Positions 10,222-18,290 of a DNA stretch of 26,434 nt are shown here, in pieces. The position numbers were made by a program, and so were the translations under genes. Within the stretch, counting starts at the first letter, position 1, and the number at the start of each line of letters is the position of its first letter. Under the pieces are notes generated by a model. That model ran no database searches and was not told the DNA's origin. It saw only the letters and a list, made by a program, of their open reading frames with translations. The stretch spans positions 1-26,434 of IMG/VR virus record IMGVR_UViG_3300009164_000310. The stretch is one strand, 5' to 3'. Source of the DNA: a virus.

Positions 10222-12641
10222 TGGCAAAGTCCCGCTTCAACAACGTAGACAAGGGCCTGATGCAGGCTCCCATGGATCTTGAAGACGAGGACATGCCCGA
10301 AATGGAAGCCGAGGGCGAAGGTCCGGAGGCCGAGGACGACTTCACCATCGAAGAGGATGACGAGGGCGGCGCGCTCATCACCTATGGCTCATCGACCGAG
10401 AACAAGGACATCTCAACCCTTGGTTTCGGTGACAATTTGGCCGAGGAGATGGAGGAGAAGGTCCTCCGCGCCATGTCCAAGGAACTTTCCAACGCTGTTG
10501 AAGAGGACGACGAGAGCCGCGAAGAGTGGCGTAGGATGTACGAGGAGGGGCTCACGCTCCTTGGCCTGACCTACGACGACCGGACGGAGCCCTTTGAAGG
10601 GTCAACCGGCGTCACGCACCCCATCTTGAACGAGGCCGTCACCCAGTTTCAGGCGCAGGCCTACAAGGAAATGCTGCCTGCTGGTGGCCCGGCCCGCTCG
10701 CAGATCCTTGGAGAGGTGACCCCTGAGAAGGAGTTGCAGGCCGCGAGGGTCAAGGACTTCCTCAATTACTACATCACTGTTGAGATGGAGGAGTACGACC
10801 CTGACTATGACCAGATGCTGTACTATCTGGGCTATGGTGGGTCCACCTTCAAGAAGATCTACAGGGATGGGGAATTAGGGCGGGCTGTTTCCCCCTACGT
10901 TTTGCCCAAGGACCTCATCGTACCCTACGGTGCGCGCGATCTGGCGACCGCCGACCGCGTCACGCACGTCATCCGCATCAGCCGCAACGACCTCCGCAAG
11001 CAGCAAGTGTCCGGTTTCTACCGTGATATCGACTTGCAAGAGCCTGCGGAGATGGAGCGGGACGACATTGTCGAGAAGACCGACAAGATCACGGGCATCG
11101 AGCCTGCTTCTGACACGGACGACTACACCCTCTACGAGATCCACACATACTTAGACCTCGAAGGGTTGGAGGATGCGGCTGAAGACGGCGAGTTGACCGG
11201 CATCAAGCTGCCCTACATCGTCACGATCAACGTCGATACCGGCGATATCCTGTCGATCCGCCGGAATTACGACGAAAAGGACCCCAAGAAGCGCAAGCGC
11301 CAGTACTTCGTCCACTACAAGTTCATGCCCGGCCTTGGTTTCTACGGCTTTGGGCTAGTGCATCTGCTTGGAAACCTGTCGAGAAGCTCGACTTCGATCC
11401 TTCGGCAGCTCATCGACGCCGGGACGCTGTCGAATTTGCCTGCTGGGTTCAAGGCCAAGGGCCTGCGCATCCAAGATGAGGGCGCTTTGCTCCAGCCGGG
11501 TGAGTGGCGCGACGTTGATGCCCCCGGCGGGAGCCTGAGAGACAGCTTGCTGCCCCTTCCCTACAAGGAACCCAGCGCAGTCCTCATGCAACTGCTTGGT
11601 TTCTGCGTTTCGGCGGCGGAAAAGTTCATCGGAACGGCTGATTTGGGCATGACTGACTCCAATCAGGAGATGCCGGTCGGGACAACCATCGCTTTGCTGG
11701 AGCGTGGGAGCCGTGTGTTGAGCGCGGTCCACAAACGGCTGCACTATGCCCAGAAACAGGAGCTTAAACTCCTCACGAGGGCCATTCGGGAGAGCGTGAA
11801 CGCCTACCCCTATGAGGTGAAGGGCGGTCCGCAGATCTTCGTGCAGGATTTCGACGACCGGATTGACATTATCCCGACTTCGGACCCCAATATCTTCTCG
11901 ATGACCCAGCGTATCGCGCTGGCGCAGCAGCAGTTGCAGCTTGCTCAGTCTGCACCTCAGATGCACAACCAGTACGAGGCGTTCCACAGCATGTACTCGG
12001 CTCTCGGGGTGCGTGACATCGACTTGTTGCTGCCGCCCCCGCCCAAACCGCAGCCTGAAGGCCCGGCAATGGAGAACTCTCGCTCCATGATCGTGCCGAA
12101 TGGCGCTCCGCAACTGCGGGCGTTCCCCGATCAGGACCATATGTCCCATATCGCGGCCCATATCGCCTTCATCAAGACTCCTTTGATCCAGACTTCCCCG
12201 CAAGTTTACGGCATCCTGCTGGCCCACATCTTCGAACACATCACCTACATGGCTATGCAGCAGGCCCAGCAACATGCACAGGAAGCCTACCAAAGCATGC
12301 AGCAGATGCCGGGCGCACCGCCGCCTCCCCCGCCCCCAGCAGCTCTTCTCCAGAAGGCTGCGGCTGCGCTGGAGAACCAGATGATCGCACAGGTTCTGGG
12401 GCAGTTGAACCCGCAGAAAACTGACGATCCGTTGATCCAACTCCAGCAGCGGGACCTCGACATCCGTGAGCAGGCGGTTAAACTGAAGTCTGAGGAAGCC
12501 GCTCTGCGCATTGACCTTGATGAGCGGAAGCTTCAGCAGCGTCAGGCCGAGGATGACAAGAAGCGAGCCTCCTTGGAAGACATCCAACAGCTCCGCGCCA
12601 ACGTCTCCCTTGCCCGCGCCCGTGAATCCAAGAGGGTCTAA
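10221..12641 (+). CDS. portal protein
   Basis: This 806-residue protein follows the large terminase directly (TAATG overlap), the standard position of the portal, the dodecameric ring through which DNA enters. It has a very acidic N-terminus (about residues 1-60). A core with EEWRRMYEEGLTLLG, FEGSTGVTHPILNEAV and YLGYGGSTFKKIYRDG is typical of long portals of podovirus-like and related marine phages. Residues near 698-708 are a proline run, and the C-terminus is a Gln-rich charged coiled coil (LQLQQRDLDIREQAVKLK). It is larger than average, perhaps because of the tail helices (barrel). Assigned from position and core pattern. Confidence 0.88.
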   Translation: MAKSRFNNVDKGLMQAPMDLEDEDMPEMEAEGEGPEAEDDFTIEEDDEGGALITYGSSTENKDISTLGFGDNLAEEMEEKVLRAMSKELSNAVEEDDESREEWRRMYEEGLTLLGLTYDDRTEPFEGSTGVTHPILNEAVTQFQAQAYKEMLPAGGPARSQILGEVTPEKELQAARVKDFLNYYITVEMEEYDPDYDQMLYYLGYGGSTFKKIYRDGELGRAVSPYVLPKDLIVPYGARDLATADRVTHVIRISRNDLRKQQVSGFYRDIDLQEPAEMERDDIVEKTDKITGIEPASDTDDYTLYEIHTYLDLEGLEDAAEDGELTGIKLPYIVTINVDTGDILSIRRNYDEKDPKKRKRQYFVHYKFMPGLGFYGFGLVHLLGNLSRSSTSILRQLIDAGTLSNLPAGFKAKGLRIQDEGALLQPGEWRDVDAPGGSLRDSLLPLPYKEPSAVLMQLLGFCVSAAEKFIGTADLGMTDSNQEMPVGTTIALLERGSRVLSAVHKRLHYAQKQELKLLTRAIRESVNAYPYEVKGGPQIFVQDFDDRIDIIPTSDPNIFSMTQRIALAQQQLQLAQSAPQMHNQYEAFHSMYSALGVRDIDLLLPPPPKPQPEGPAMENSRSMIVPNGAPQLRAFPDQDHMSHIAAHIAFIKTPLIQTSPQVYGILLAHIFEHITYMAMQQAQQHAQEAYQSMQQMPGAPPPPPPPAALLQKAAAALENQMIAQVLGQLNPQKTDDPLIQLQQRDLDIREQAVKLKSEEAALRIDLDERKLQQRQAEDDKKRASLEDIQQLRANVSLARARESKRV

Positions 12642-14197
12642 TGGCCTCGACCAAAGAACTTTTCGCCAACATCGAGTCCAAGTACCGCCTCCCCAGCGGC
12701 TACTTGGCGCGCACCTACCAGCTTGAGAGCGGTAGCGGAAAGGACGTCTACAACAAAAGTAGCGGGGCTGAAGGTCCTTTTCAGTTCATGCCTAAGACGT
12801 CCAAAGGCATGGGGCTCACCGATCCGTATGATCTCGAAGCTTCCGCTGAGGCCACGGCGCGCTTGGCTGTTCAGAACAGGGCCATCCTCCAACGAAAAGG
12901 GATCGAAAACCCTGACGGAAAGGTGCTGTATCTGGCCCACCAACAGGGTGCTGAGGGGGCGGCAGCAATCCTGAAGGGTGGGGATGCGCCTGCGGTATCT
13001 GCTCTGGGCTCGCTAGCGGCCTACAAAGACAAGCCAAGGGTTGCGCAGCAGGCCGTCGTTGGCAATGGCGGTTCCGTGGATATGCCGTCCAGCGCCTTTG
13101 CTAACAAGGTCATGGCGAAGTACGAGGGTGATGACGCCAGCGACAAGCTACGCCCCTACAGCGCCCTTGGTGAGACGCCGCCCATCGACAAGGTGGCGCA
13201 AGACTCCCCCCTCGCCGCGCCAAACACTGCTGATGTACTGGAGGAGACGGCTGATTCCGAGGACACCGGGTCCTCAAAGAGACAGAGCTATGCACTGAAC
13301 GCATTGCTCAGTGCTTCAGACTCTCTTCAGCAGCAACAGCAAACCCCCATGCTCCAGATCCCTCGTCTGTCGTACGCCGCTGGCGGGATTGTTGATCTGT
13401 TGCAGAAGGCCAAGAACCCCGCCCCGATCAATGTTCCCGAGACTACAGCGCGTGTCCTGAACGAGATAACCCTCATCTCCAAGAAAGGTAACCTTGACGC
13501 GGGCAAGATTGCTTTCCTTCTCCGCATGGCCTCCACAAACACGATCCCTCCCGAGAAGGCGGCTGAGTTTGCCGCTGAAATCTTGGCAAGAGACACGGCT
13601 TCGATCCTGCGCCGCGTTGAGCGGTACTCCCGCGCACTCCGCATGTTGGCCCGTTTGGATCTGGCCCTTGGCGGTTTGGAGGGGCAGGGCTATGGCCTTG
13701 TCGCAAACCAGCACAAGCGTTTTCTCCCGCAGCCCACAAAGCGCATGGGGCATGACACGAAGATAGCCAAGCCCTTTGCAAAAGGTGGCGTGGTCGAGAG
13801 CCGCCCCAAAAACACCGTCGCGTTCCAAGAACTGGCCCAGCACTCCGTTAACCGCTACGGATTACAGATTGGGAACAACCTTATCCGCCGGTCCGAGAGC
13901 GACCCCGACAAACTTTTCTTTGCCCTCAACCAGTACGCGAAGAACGTGGTCGGACGCAGATCCTCCCTCTACGCGAGGGAACTTAAGTACCTCAGCGACA
14001 TCTCCAAGAAGTTCAAACTATCCCCAAAAAAAGAGTTCAACAGGACGGAAGACGCACTGGATACCGAGGCCGAGCTTGATGGCTACATCAAGAATGTGCC
14101 AAAACAGGATGCAGCCTTCCGTGATGCGCTTTTGAGAATGAAAGCTATGGTCGGCTGGAAACCAAAGGTGGGGTCAAAGAATGGACGACAACCTTAA
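12641..14197 (+). CDS. lytic transglycosylase-like virion protein
   Basis: This 518-residue protein starts at the portal stop (TAATG). Residues 15-115 match the lysozyme-like SLT domain: the catalytic glutamate is E29 in YQLES, followed by AEGPFQFMPKT (about 43-53) and VLYLAHQQG (95-103). It would cleave peptidoglycan glycan strands, probably during DNA entry. Residues 190-250 are linker-like with a Gln run. Two AGG/KGG boxes (YAAGGIV, encoded at 13373; FAKGGVV, at 13775) bracket a helical segment. The C-terminal 150 residues are basic, with no known domain. The large C-terminal part is unusual for a simple endolysin and fits a virion-borne protein. Confidence 0.85.
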   Translation: MASTKELFANIESKYRLPSGYLARTYQLESGSGKDVYNKSSGAEGPFQFMPKTSKGMGLTDPYDLEASAEATARLAVQNRAILQRKGIENPDGKVLYLAHQQGAEGAAAILKGGDAPAVSALGSLAAYKDKPRVAQQAVVGNGGSVDMPSSAFANKVMAKYEGDDASDKLRPYSALGETPPIDKVAQDSPLAAPNTADVLEETADSEDTGSSKRQSYALNALLSASDSLQQQQQTPMLQIPRLSYAAGGIVDLLQKAKNPAPINVPETTARVLNEITLISKKGNLDAGKIAFLLRMASTNTIPPEKAAEFAAEILARDTASILRRVERYSRALRMLARLDLALGGLEGQGYGLVANQHKRFLPQPTKRMGHDTKIAKPFAKGGVVESRPKNTVAFQELAQHSVNRYGLQIGNNLIRRSESDPDKLFFALNQYAKNVVGRRSSLYARELKYLSDISKKFKLSPKKEFNRTEDALDTEAELDGYIKNVPKQDAAFRDALLRMKAMVGWKPKVGSKNGRQP

Positions 14198-14822
14198 GTA
14201 TGACGACGCCGTCGCCGCCCTTGTCGCGGCGATGAAGAAGGACGCCTCCTTGATCGAGGCTGGCAAAGCTATTGCAGAGGAAGAGACCATCCGCTGCTAT
14301 GACGACAAGATCCCCGAAGACATCCTCGCGGAATGCATCTGCGAGGTCGAGCGTCGGGGCTGGCAGTATGGCTGGCGTTCGAACAAGATGCTGGGTTTCG
14401 GCCATTGGAACATCGTGCTGTCTGATAGCAAGGTCGAGCGTGACGAGGTTTACCATGAGGTAGAACCCTGCATTCGAAACCTCTGGGACTATATCCAGCC
14501 CCGGTTCATGCCGACAACCCCCGTCCTTGTTCGTGCCTACGCTAACGCCCACACCTATGGCGTTGAGGGGTACATCCATAAGGACAGCAAGTTCAAGGAA
14601 GACCAGACGGTCATCATCTACTACGAGAAGGACTGGAAGCCTGAGTATGCCGGTGAAACCGTCTTCTTGAACGAGGAAGAGGACAACATCATCCGTGCAA
14701 TCCTTCCAAAGTATGGAAGGATGACCATCTTCCCGGGCAACATCAAGCATGCCGGGCGCGGAGTCAGCCGCATTTGCCCGGTCGCCCGTAGGGTTCTAGT
14801 CCTCAAGGGTCGCCCCCTGTGA
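14181..14822 (+). CDS. 2OG-Fe(II) oxygenase (prolyl-4-hydroxylase-like)
   Basis: This 213-residue protein carries the double-stranded beta-helix pattern of 2-oxoglutarate and Fe(II)-dependent oxygenases. Visible are RAYANAHTYGVEGYIHKDS with H133-x-D135, YAGETVFLN, and GRMTIFPGNIKH with the distal H190, then arginines at R196 and R203-R204, one of which could bind 2-oxoglutarate. All metal ligands are present. Such enzymes in phages are thought to hydroxylate proteins or modify nucleic acids; the substrate here is unknown. The start overlaps the transglycosylase end by 17 bases, and the stop overlaps the next GTG start, so it is embedded in the virion operon. Confidence 0.88.
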   Translation: MDDNLKYDDAVAALVAAMKKDASLIEAGKAIAEEETIRCYDDKIPEDILAECICEVERRGWQYGWRSNKMLGFGHWNIVLSDSKVERDEVYHEVEPCIRNLWDYIQPRFMPTTPVLVRAYANAHTYGVEGYIHKDSKFKEDQTVIIYYEKDWKPEYAGETVFLNEEEDNIIRAILPKYGRMTIFPGNIKHAGRGVSRICPVARRVLVLKGRPL

Positions 14823-15292
14823 GCCGCCGTCATATCCTCATGGTTGCCCTGAAGCGTCTTGGCACCTTCAAGAAGCCGCACAATCGTCGGATGGGTCTCA
14901 CACTTGGGGAACATCTGACGAACACGTACGACGACTTGATCAGGATGGGTGCTGATGAGGAGGTCGCCCTTGCGGGGGGCCTCCACTCCATCTACGGGAC
15001 CAACAGCTTCAAATTTGCTACGGTGAAACCTGACCAGCGCCCGGTCATACGGCAACTCTTTGGAGAGCGGGCAGAACGGCTCGCGTGGCTCTTCTGCATC
15101 ATCAACCGACCGCAGGGCCTTGAGACAGGGCACATCTACGATTGGAAGACGAAACAGCCCGTTGACCTGTCTTCAGAAGACCTCCGAGATTTAAGGTTGA
15201 TAGAGATAGCCAATCTGAGCGATAATGGGGCGAAGCTCACCAACTACCCGAACCTTGAGCGGTTCTACGAAGAGCATCGGACTCCGACATGA
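14819..15292 (+). CDS. DUF6817-like protein
   Basis: The GTG start overlaps the oxygenase stop (GTGA). The 157-residue protein has LGTFKKPHNRRMGLTLGEHL, LIRMGADEEVALAGGLHSIYG (about residues 40-60) and AERLAWLFCII. I recall this as the DUF6817 pattern, an HD-domain-like helical fold with conserved histidines (H21, H32, H56). A metal-dependent hydrolase activity is possible but not shown. An alternative ATG at 14840 would remove 7 residues. Its tight coupling to the 2OG oxygenase suggests a joint pathway. Confidence 0.7.
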   Translation: MSRRHILMVALKRLGTFKKPHNRRMGLTLGEHLTNTYDDLIRMGADEEVALAGGLHSIYGTNSFKFATVKPDQRPVIRQLFGERAERLAWLFCIINRPQGLETGHIYDWKTKQPVDLSSEDLRDLRLIEIANLSDNGAKLTNYPNLERFYEEHRTPT

Positions 15293-17385
15293 CCGACGAC
15301 GAACTCCGCGCCCTAGCCGTCAAGATGCTGAAGCATGCCGCTGCGGACGACGCAGTGGCCAGCGTCCTTGCGACCGCACCTATTGTACGCGGGGAACCCA
15401 AGGTTGAACCAATTGTCACCGCCGAAGAGCGCGCCCTCCTGAACATGCTTGGCGGTGTCACCGCCGGGGCCATGGAGAGCCGTGTCGTCTCCCTTGCTTC
15501 TCAGGGTTGTAGTTGCGGCTGCGGCTGCGGCTGCGGCTGCGGAGATGGTGACGGCGACGGCGACGGCGGGGACGATGACGGCGACGACGATGACGGCGAG
15601 GGGGATGAGGGGGAAGCGAACGCCAGCGGTGGCGAAGATTCCGATTCCGCAGCCGCCGCTGATGCCGCCGCCGCCGCCGCTGATGCCGCCGCCGCCGATG
15701 CCGAGTCCGCCGCCGCTGAAGCCGCTGGCGCTTCCATGTCCGCCTCTATGGCGGCAGACAACGCCGCCGCCGCCGATGCCGAGTCCGCCGCCGCTGAAGC
15801 CGCTGGCGCTTCCATGTCCGCCGCCACCGCCTCCGCTGCCGAGACTGCTGGTGACCCATCCACCACCGAGAATGCCGCCGATGCCCCATCTGAAAATGCT
15901 GTGAACGCCACAGCTACTTTCAGTAGCTGGTCGGCCATGGCTGAGGCCCTTGGCTTTACAGAGGCCGCACCAACAGAGTCGAAGGGCTTCAGCAGTCTGG
16001 GCATTGCTGACGAGTCCAACCTCTCTCAAAGCACAAAAGATGCGATGGAGGCAGCGGACAAAGCTGAAAGCGATCCCGGCATCAGCGCCGCCTCTTATGG
16101 GGCTTTGGCAAACCAGAACGCAGAAGCAGACGCCACGCTGAACGCCGTGAGCGCCGGGCTCGATGCTACCGCCGCTGATCAGGGCAACGGTGGTAGCGGC
16201 TTGAGCAGTGTTGGGTCGGTGTTGGGCGAGCTTTTCGGAGTCGGATCGGCAAAGGCTGGAGAGCTTGGGTGGATGGGCTGGGAAGGTCCTGCAAAAACCT
16301 ACTCGCCAGTTGTACAAGCCCCCCAATTTGTTGCTCCCCCGCCCTTTACAACAGAAGCACCCGGTGTGCCTGCGGACATGATTGGCCCCACACAGGCGGC
16401 TAAAGATATGGTGGCGGATCAGGCGAAGGCGGATCAGGCGAAGGCGGATCAGGCGAAGGCGGATCAGGACAAAGCAGATCAGGCGAAGGCGGATCAGGAC
16501 AAAGCAGATCAGGCGAAGGCGGATCAGGCGAAGGCGGATCAGGACAAAGCAGACGAGGCGAAGGCCAAGGAGGACGAAGCAAAGGCCCAATTGACCTTCG
16601 ACCTCCCCACCATCACCACGCCCGAGGAGGTAGTGACTGAAGAGGACCCGGGTCCGGTATCAGACCTTGGCCGCCTAGACAATGAGAAGGCCTCGCCTCT
16701 CACGGACGCGGAACGCGATGCTTTGGCTCAACAGCAATTGGCTGAGGCTAAAGCGGCTGAAGACCCTCTAGACAATGAGAAGGCCTCGCCTCTTACGGAT
16801 CAACAGCGGGCAGATCTAGCTCAACAGCAACTGACAGACGCTAGTAAGCAGGAGTCTCAGAACGTACAGGATGGGTTGAGCAAAGATTCGCTGGACGCTC
16901 TCGCCGCTCAAAACGAACAGGCGTCCCAAACTCTTGCCGCTATTTCTGCGGGCCTCGACGCCAACGCCACTCAGACAACCACATCAACCGGGGCTTCTAC
17001 CACCACCGACACGGGGGCTTCCACAGGTGATACCGGGAGTGGGAATACCGACACCCTGCCCATCGGGGACGGTACCAACACTCTGCCCGGTGGTGGAGAT
17101 TCCACAACCACCACAACTCCTTCGGGGTTCTATTACGGGTTCTACAATACGTCACCGGTCCTCAAGGCTCGCGTTGCCCCGTCCGACTACGCCTTGTCCC
17201 CCGTAACCGGGGCTGCGGCTAGTGCCCCCGACACAGGTTTCTACCCGTTCGCGTTCCCGACGACGGCGAGAACCCCACCAGCGCAAATGGCCTACACAGC
17301 TCCGACACCTCCGACAGTGGCGGCTGCAACCCCCGCTGAATCTACAATCCAAGACGTTTACCCCCTCTTCGACACCAAACTCTAG
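15289..17385 (+). CDS. 698-residue low-complexity repeat protein
   Basis: The start overlaps the previous stop (ATGA). After a helical N-terminus (1-65) come a Cys-Gly run (CSCGCGCGCGCG, residues 74-85), an Asp/Gly-rich acidic run (86-110), and Ala/Asp-rich repeats with a 60-bp DNA duplication. Next are ten ADQAK/ADQDK pentapeptides (encoded 16414-16563), two LDNEKASPLTD units 93 bp apart, two related QN..ISAGLDA segments, a Thr/Gly-rich stretch and a Pro/Tyr-rich C-terminus. There is no enzyme motif. The acidic and Cys-Gly parts could bind metal ions, and the pentapeptides should form helix. Position among virion genes suggests a structural or internal virion protein, or a fibre-like spacer. 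Confidence 0.8.
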   Translation: MTDDELRALAVKMLKHAAADDAVASVLATAPIVRGEPKVEPIVTAEERALLNMLGGVTAGAMESRVVSLASQGCSCGCGCGCGCGDGDGDGDGGDDDGDDDDGEGDEGEANASGGEDSDSAAAADAAAAAADAAAADAESAAAEAAGASMSASMAADNAAAADAESAAAEAAGASMSAATASAAETAGDPSTTENAADAPSENAVNATATFSSWSAMAEALGFTEAAPTESKGFSSLGIADESNLSQSTKDAMEAADKAESDPGISAASYGALANQNAEADATLNAVSAGLDATAADQGNGGSGLSSVGSVLGELFGVGSAKAGELGWMGWEGPAKTYSPVVQAPQFVAPPPFTTEAPGVPADMIGPTQAAKDMVADQAKADQAKADQAKADQDKADQAKADQDKADQAKADQAKADQDKADEAKAKEDEAKAQLTFDLPTITTPEEVVTEEDPGPVSDLGRLDNEKASPLTDAERDALAQQQLAEAKAAEDPLDNEKASPLTDQQRADLAQQQLTDASKQESQNVQDGLSKDSLDALAAQNEQASQTLAAISAGLDANATQTTTSTGASTTTDTGASTGDTGSGNTDTLPIGDGTNTLPGGGDSTTTTTPSGFYYGFYNTSPVLKARVAPSDYALSPVTGAAASAPDTGFYPFAFPTTARTPPAQMAYTAPTPPTVAAATPAESTIQDVYPLFDTKL
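15685..15822 (+). repeat. 60-bp exact duplication inside the repeat protein gene
   Basis: Bases 15685-15744 recur at 15763-15822, offset 78 bp. Each copy encodes AAADAESAAAEAAGASMSA. The flanking GCC-rich Ala codons extend the similarity. Confidence 0.85.
16414..16563 (+). repeat. ten tandem 15-bp units encoding ADQAK
   Basis: Units of GCGGATCAGGCGAAG alternate with variants GCGGATCAGGACAAA and GCAGATCAGGCGAAG. All stay in frame and encode ADQ(A/D)K, the last ADEAK. The alternating variants suggest growth by unequal exchange of multi-unit blocks. Confidence 0.95.
16675..16860 (+). repeat. two 93-bp (31-residue) tandem units
   Basis: LDNEKASPLTD starts at 16675 and again at 16768. The first half of each unit is nearly identical in DNA; the second half (DALAQQQLAEA and ADLAQQQLTDA) has diverged. 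Confidence 0.85.
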
Positions 17386-17394
17386 GAGCAGATC

Positions 17395-17601
17395 ATGCAC
17401 AACAAGGCCTCCCACGGTGGACCCACCGTCACCACCCGCACCACTTCTACCTCTGTCATGACGGAGCAGGACTACGCCGGTCAGGGAACACTTCCCTTTG
17501 CCAAGACCGAGAACGTCTCTATCCCCTCTGCCCCCAAGGGTGAGATGACTGCTCGCGGCTTTGGCTTGCAGATGCGCGCCACGAAGTTTGTCCTCCGCTA
17601 A
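17395..17601 (+). CDS. small hypothetical virion-region protein, 68 aa
   Basis: AGGAG lies 7 bases before the ATG (MHNKASHGGPTVTTRTT). The N-terminal half is Thr/Ser-rich and probably disordered. The C-terminal half (GEMTARGFGLQMRATKFVLR) is basic with a short strand. No signal or membrane segment. Small proteins of this type occur between portal and capsid genes in related phages without a known role. Confidence 0.7.
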   Translation: MHNKASHGGPTVTTRTTSTSVMTEQDYAGQGTLPFAKTENVSIPSAPKGEMTARGFGLQMRATKFVLR

Positions 17602-17612
17602 GGGATAACCCC

Positions 17613-17825
17613 GTGTCAGATCTTTACTTTGTTGACAGAGTGCTTAAGGTAATACGCGAGCGGCGAACAGTGGTCTCTGAAGCGATTACAGAAGGCTCGG
17701 TTCAGGACTTCGCCGCTTTCCGCCATCTTCGGGGCAAACTTGAGGTTTGGACCGAAGTCGAGCGCGAAATCCGCCTTCTGCTGAAGCAGGATACCTTTGC
17801 AGATGACGAGTCTGATACTGCCTGA
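17613..17825 (+). CDS. small helical protein, 70 aa
   Basis: A GTG start is preceded by AAGGGA with a suitable gap. The protein is mostly one or two charged amphipathic helices (FVDRVLKVIRERRTVVSEAI and EVWTEVEREIRLLLKQ) with an acidic tail. It overlaps the co-chaperonin start by about 23 bases, so translation is probably coupled. No family recognised; a small assembly or adaptor protein is one option. Confidence 0.65.
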   Translation: MSDLYFVDRVLKVIRERRTVVSEAITEGSVQDFAAFRHLRGKLEVWTEVEREIRLLLKQDTFADDESDTA

Positions 17826-18267
17826 ACACGTCGACAAGGCGAAAGCCCCCGCCAAAGAAACCCTTCCCATCATCAATGACGCCTACGTCAGGGCTGAAGA
17901 GCGGGTTCTCGACCCCACCAAAATCCCCGACACTGTCGTTGCCCGTCTGCCCCAGCCTACCGGGTGGCGTCTCTTGATCCTGCCCTACCGGGGCAAGAGC
18001 AAAATTGGGAGCGTCTACGTTCCCGAGGAGTACATCGCTGCCCAAAGTTTGGCGACGGTTGTTGCGTACGTCCTTGCCGTAGGTCCGGACGCCTACGCCG
18101 ACAAGAACAAATATCCCGGTGGCCCGTGGTGCAAGAAGGGCGATTGGATCACCATTGGCCGCTATGCCGGTGCGCGCTTCCGCATCGAGGGTGGCGAAGT
18201 CCGCATCATCAACGATGACGAAGTCATCGCAACCATCGCTGATCCAGACGATATCAAGCACGTCTGA
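17803..18267 (+). CDS. GroES-like co-chaperonin
   Basis: The C-terminal two thirds match Cpn10. TGWRLLILPYRGKSKIGSVY is the first strand and the start of the mobile-loop region. It is followed by VYVPEE, ATVVAYVLAVGPDAYAD (the conserved VxxVGPG-like turn), WCKKGDWITIGRYAGARF and a final INDDEVIATI strand. The N-terminal 45 residues are extra. Such phage proteins cap host GroEL to help fold capsid protein, as T4 gp31 does. An in-frame TTG at 17797 is a possible alternative start with better spacing from AGGA. The gene lies directly before the scaffold and capsid genes. Confidence 0.85.
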   Translation: MTSLILPEHVDKAKAPAKETLPIINDAYVRAEERVLDPTKIPDTVVARLPQPTGWRLLILPYRGKSKIGSVYVPEEYIAAQSLATVVAYVLAVGPDAYADKNKYPGGPWCKKGDWITIGRYAGARFRIEGGEVRIINDDEVIATIADPDDIKHV

Positions 18268-18290
18268 GACGGCGCACATAGGAGATCACT

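Noticed and set aside
11355-12587. 410-codon open frame on the minus strand inside the portal gene
   Set aside because: It lies wholly inside the portal reading frame, has no ribosome-binding site, and resembles no protein pattern.
16414-16563. Possible CRISPR-like array of short repeats
   Set aside because: The 15-bp units are contiguous without spacers, stay in frame and encode ADQAK pentapeptides.
15313-16590. 425-codon open frame on the minus strand
   Set aside because: It is a shadow of the GC-rich repetitive coding strand of the 698-aa protein. It is low complexity, has no ribosome-binding site and opposes the operon.
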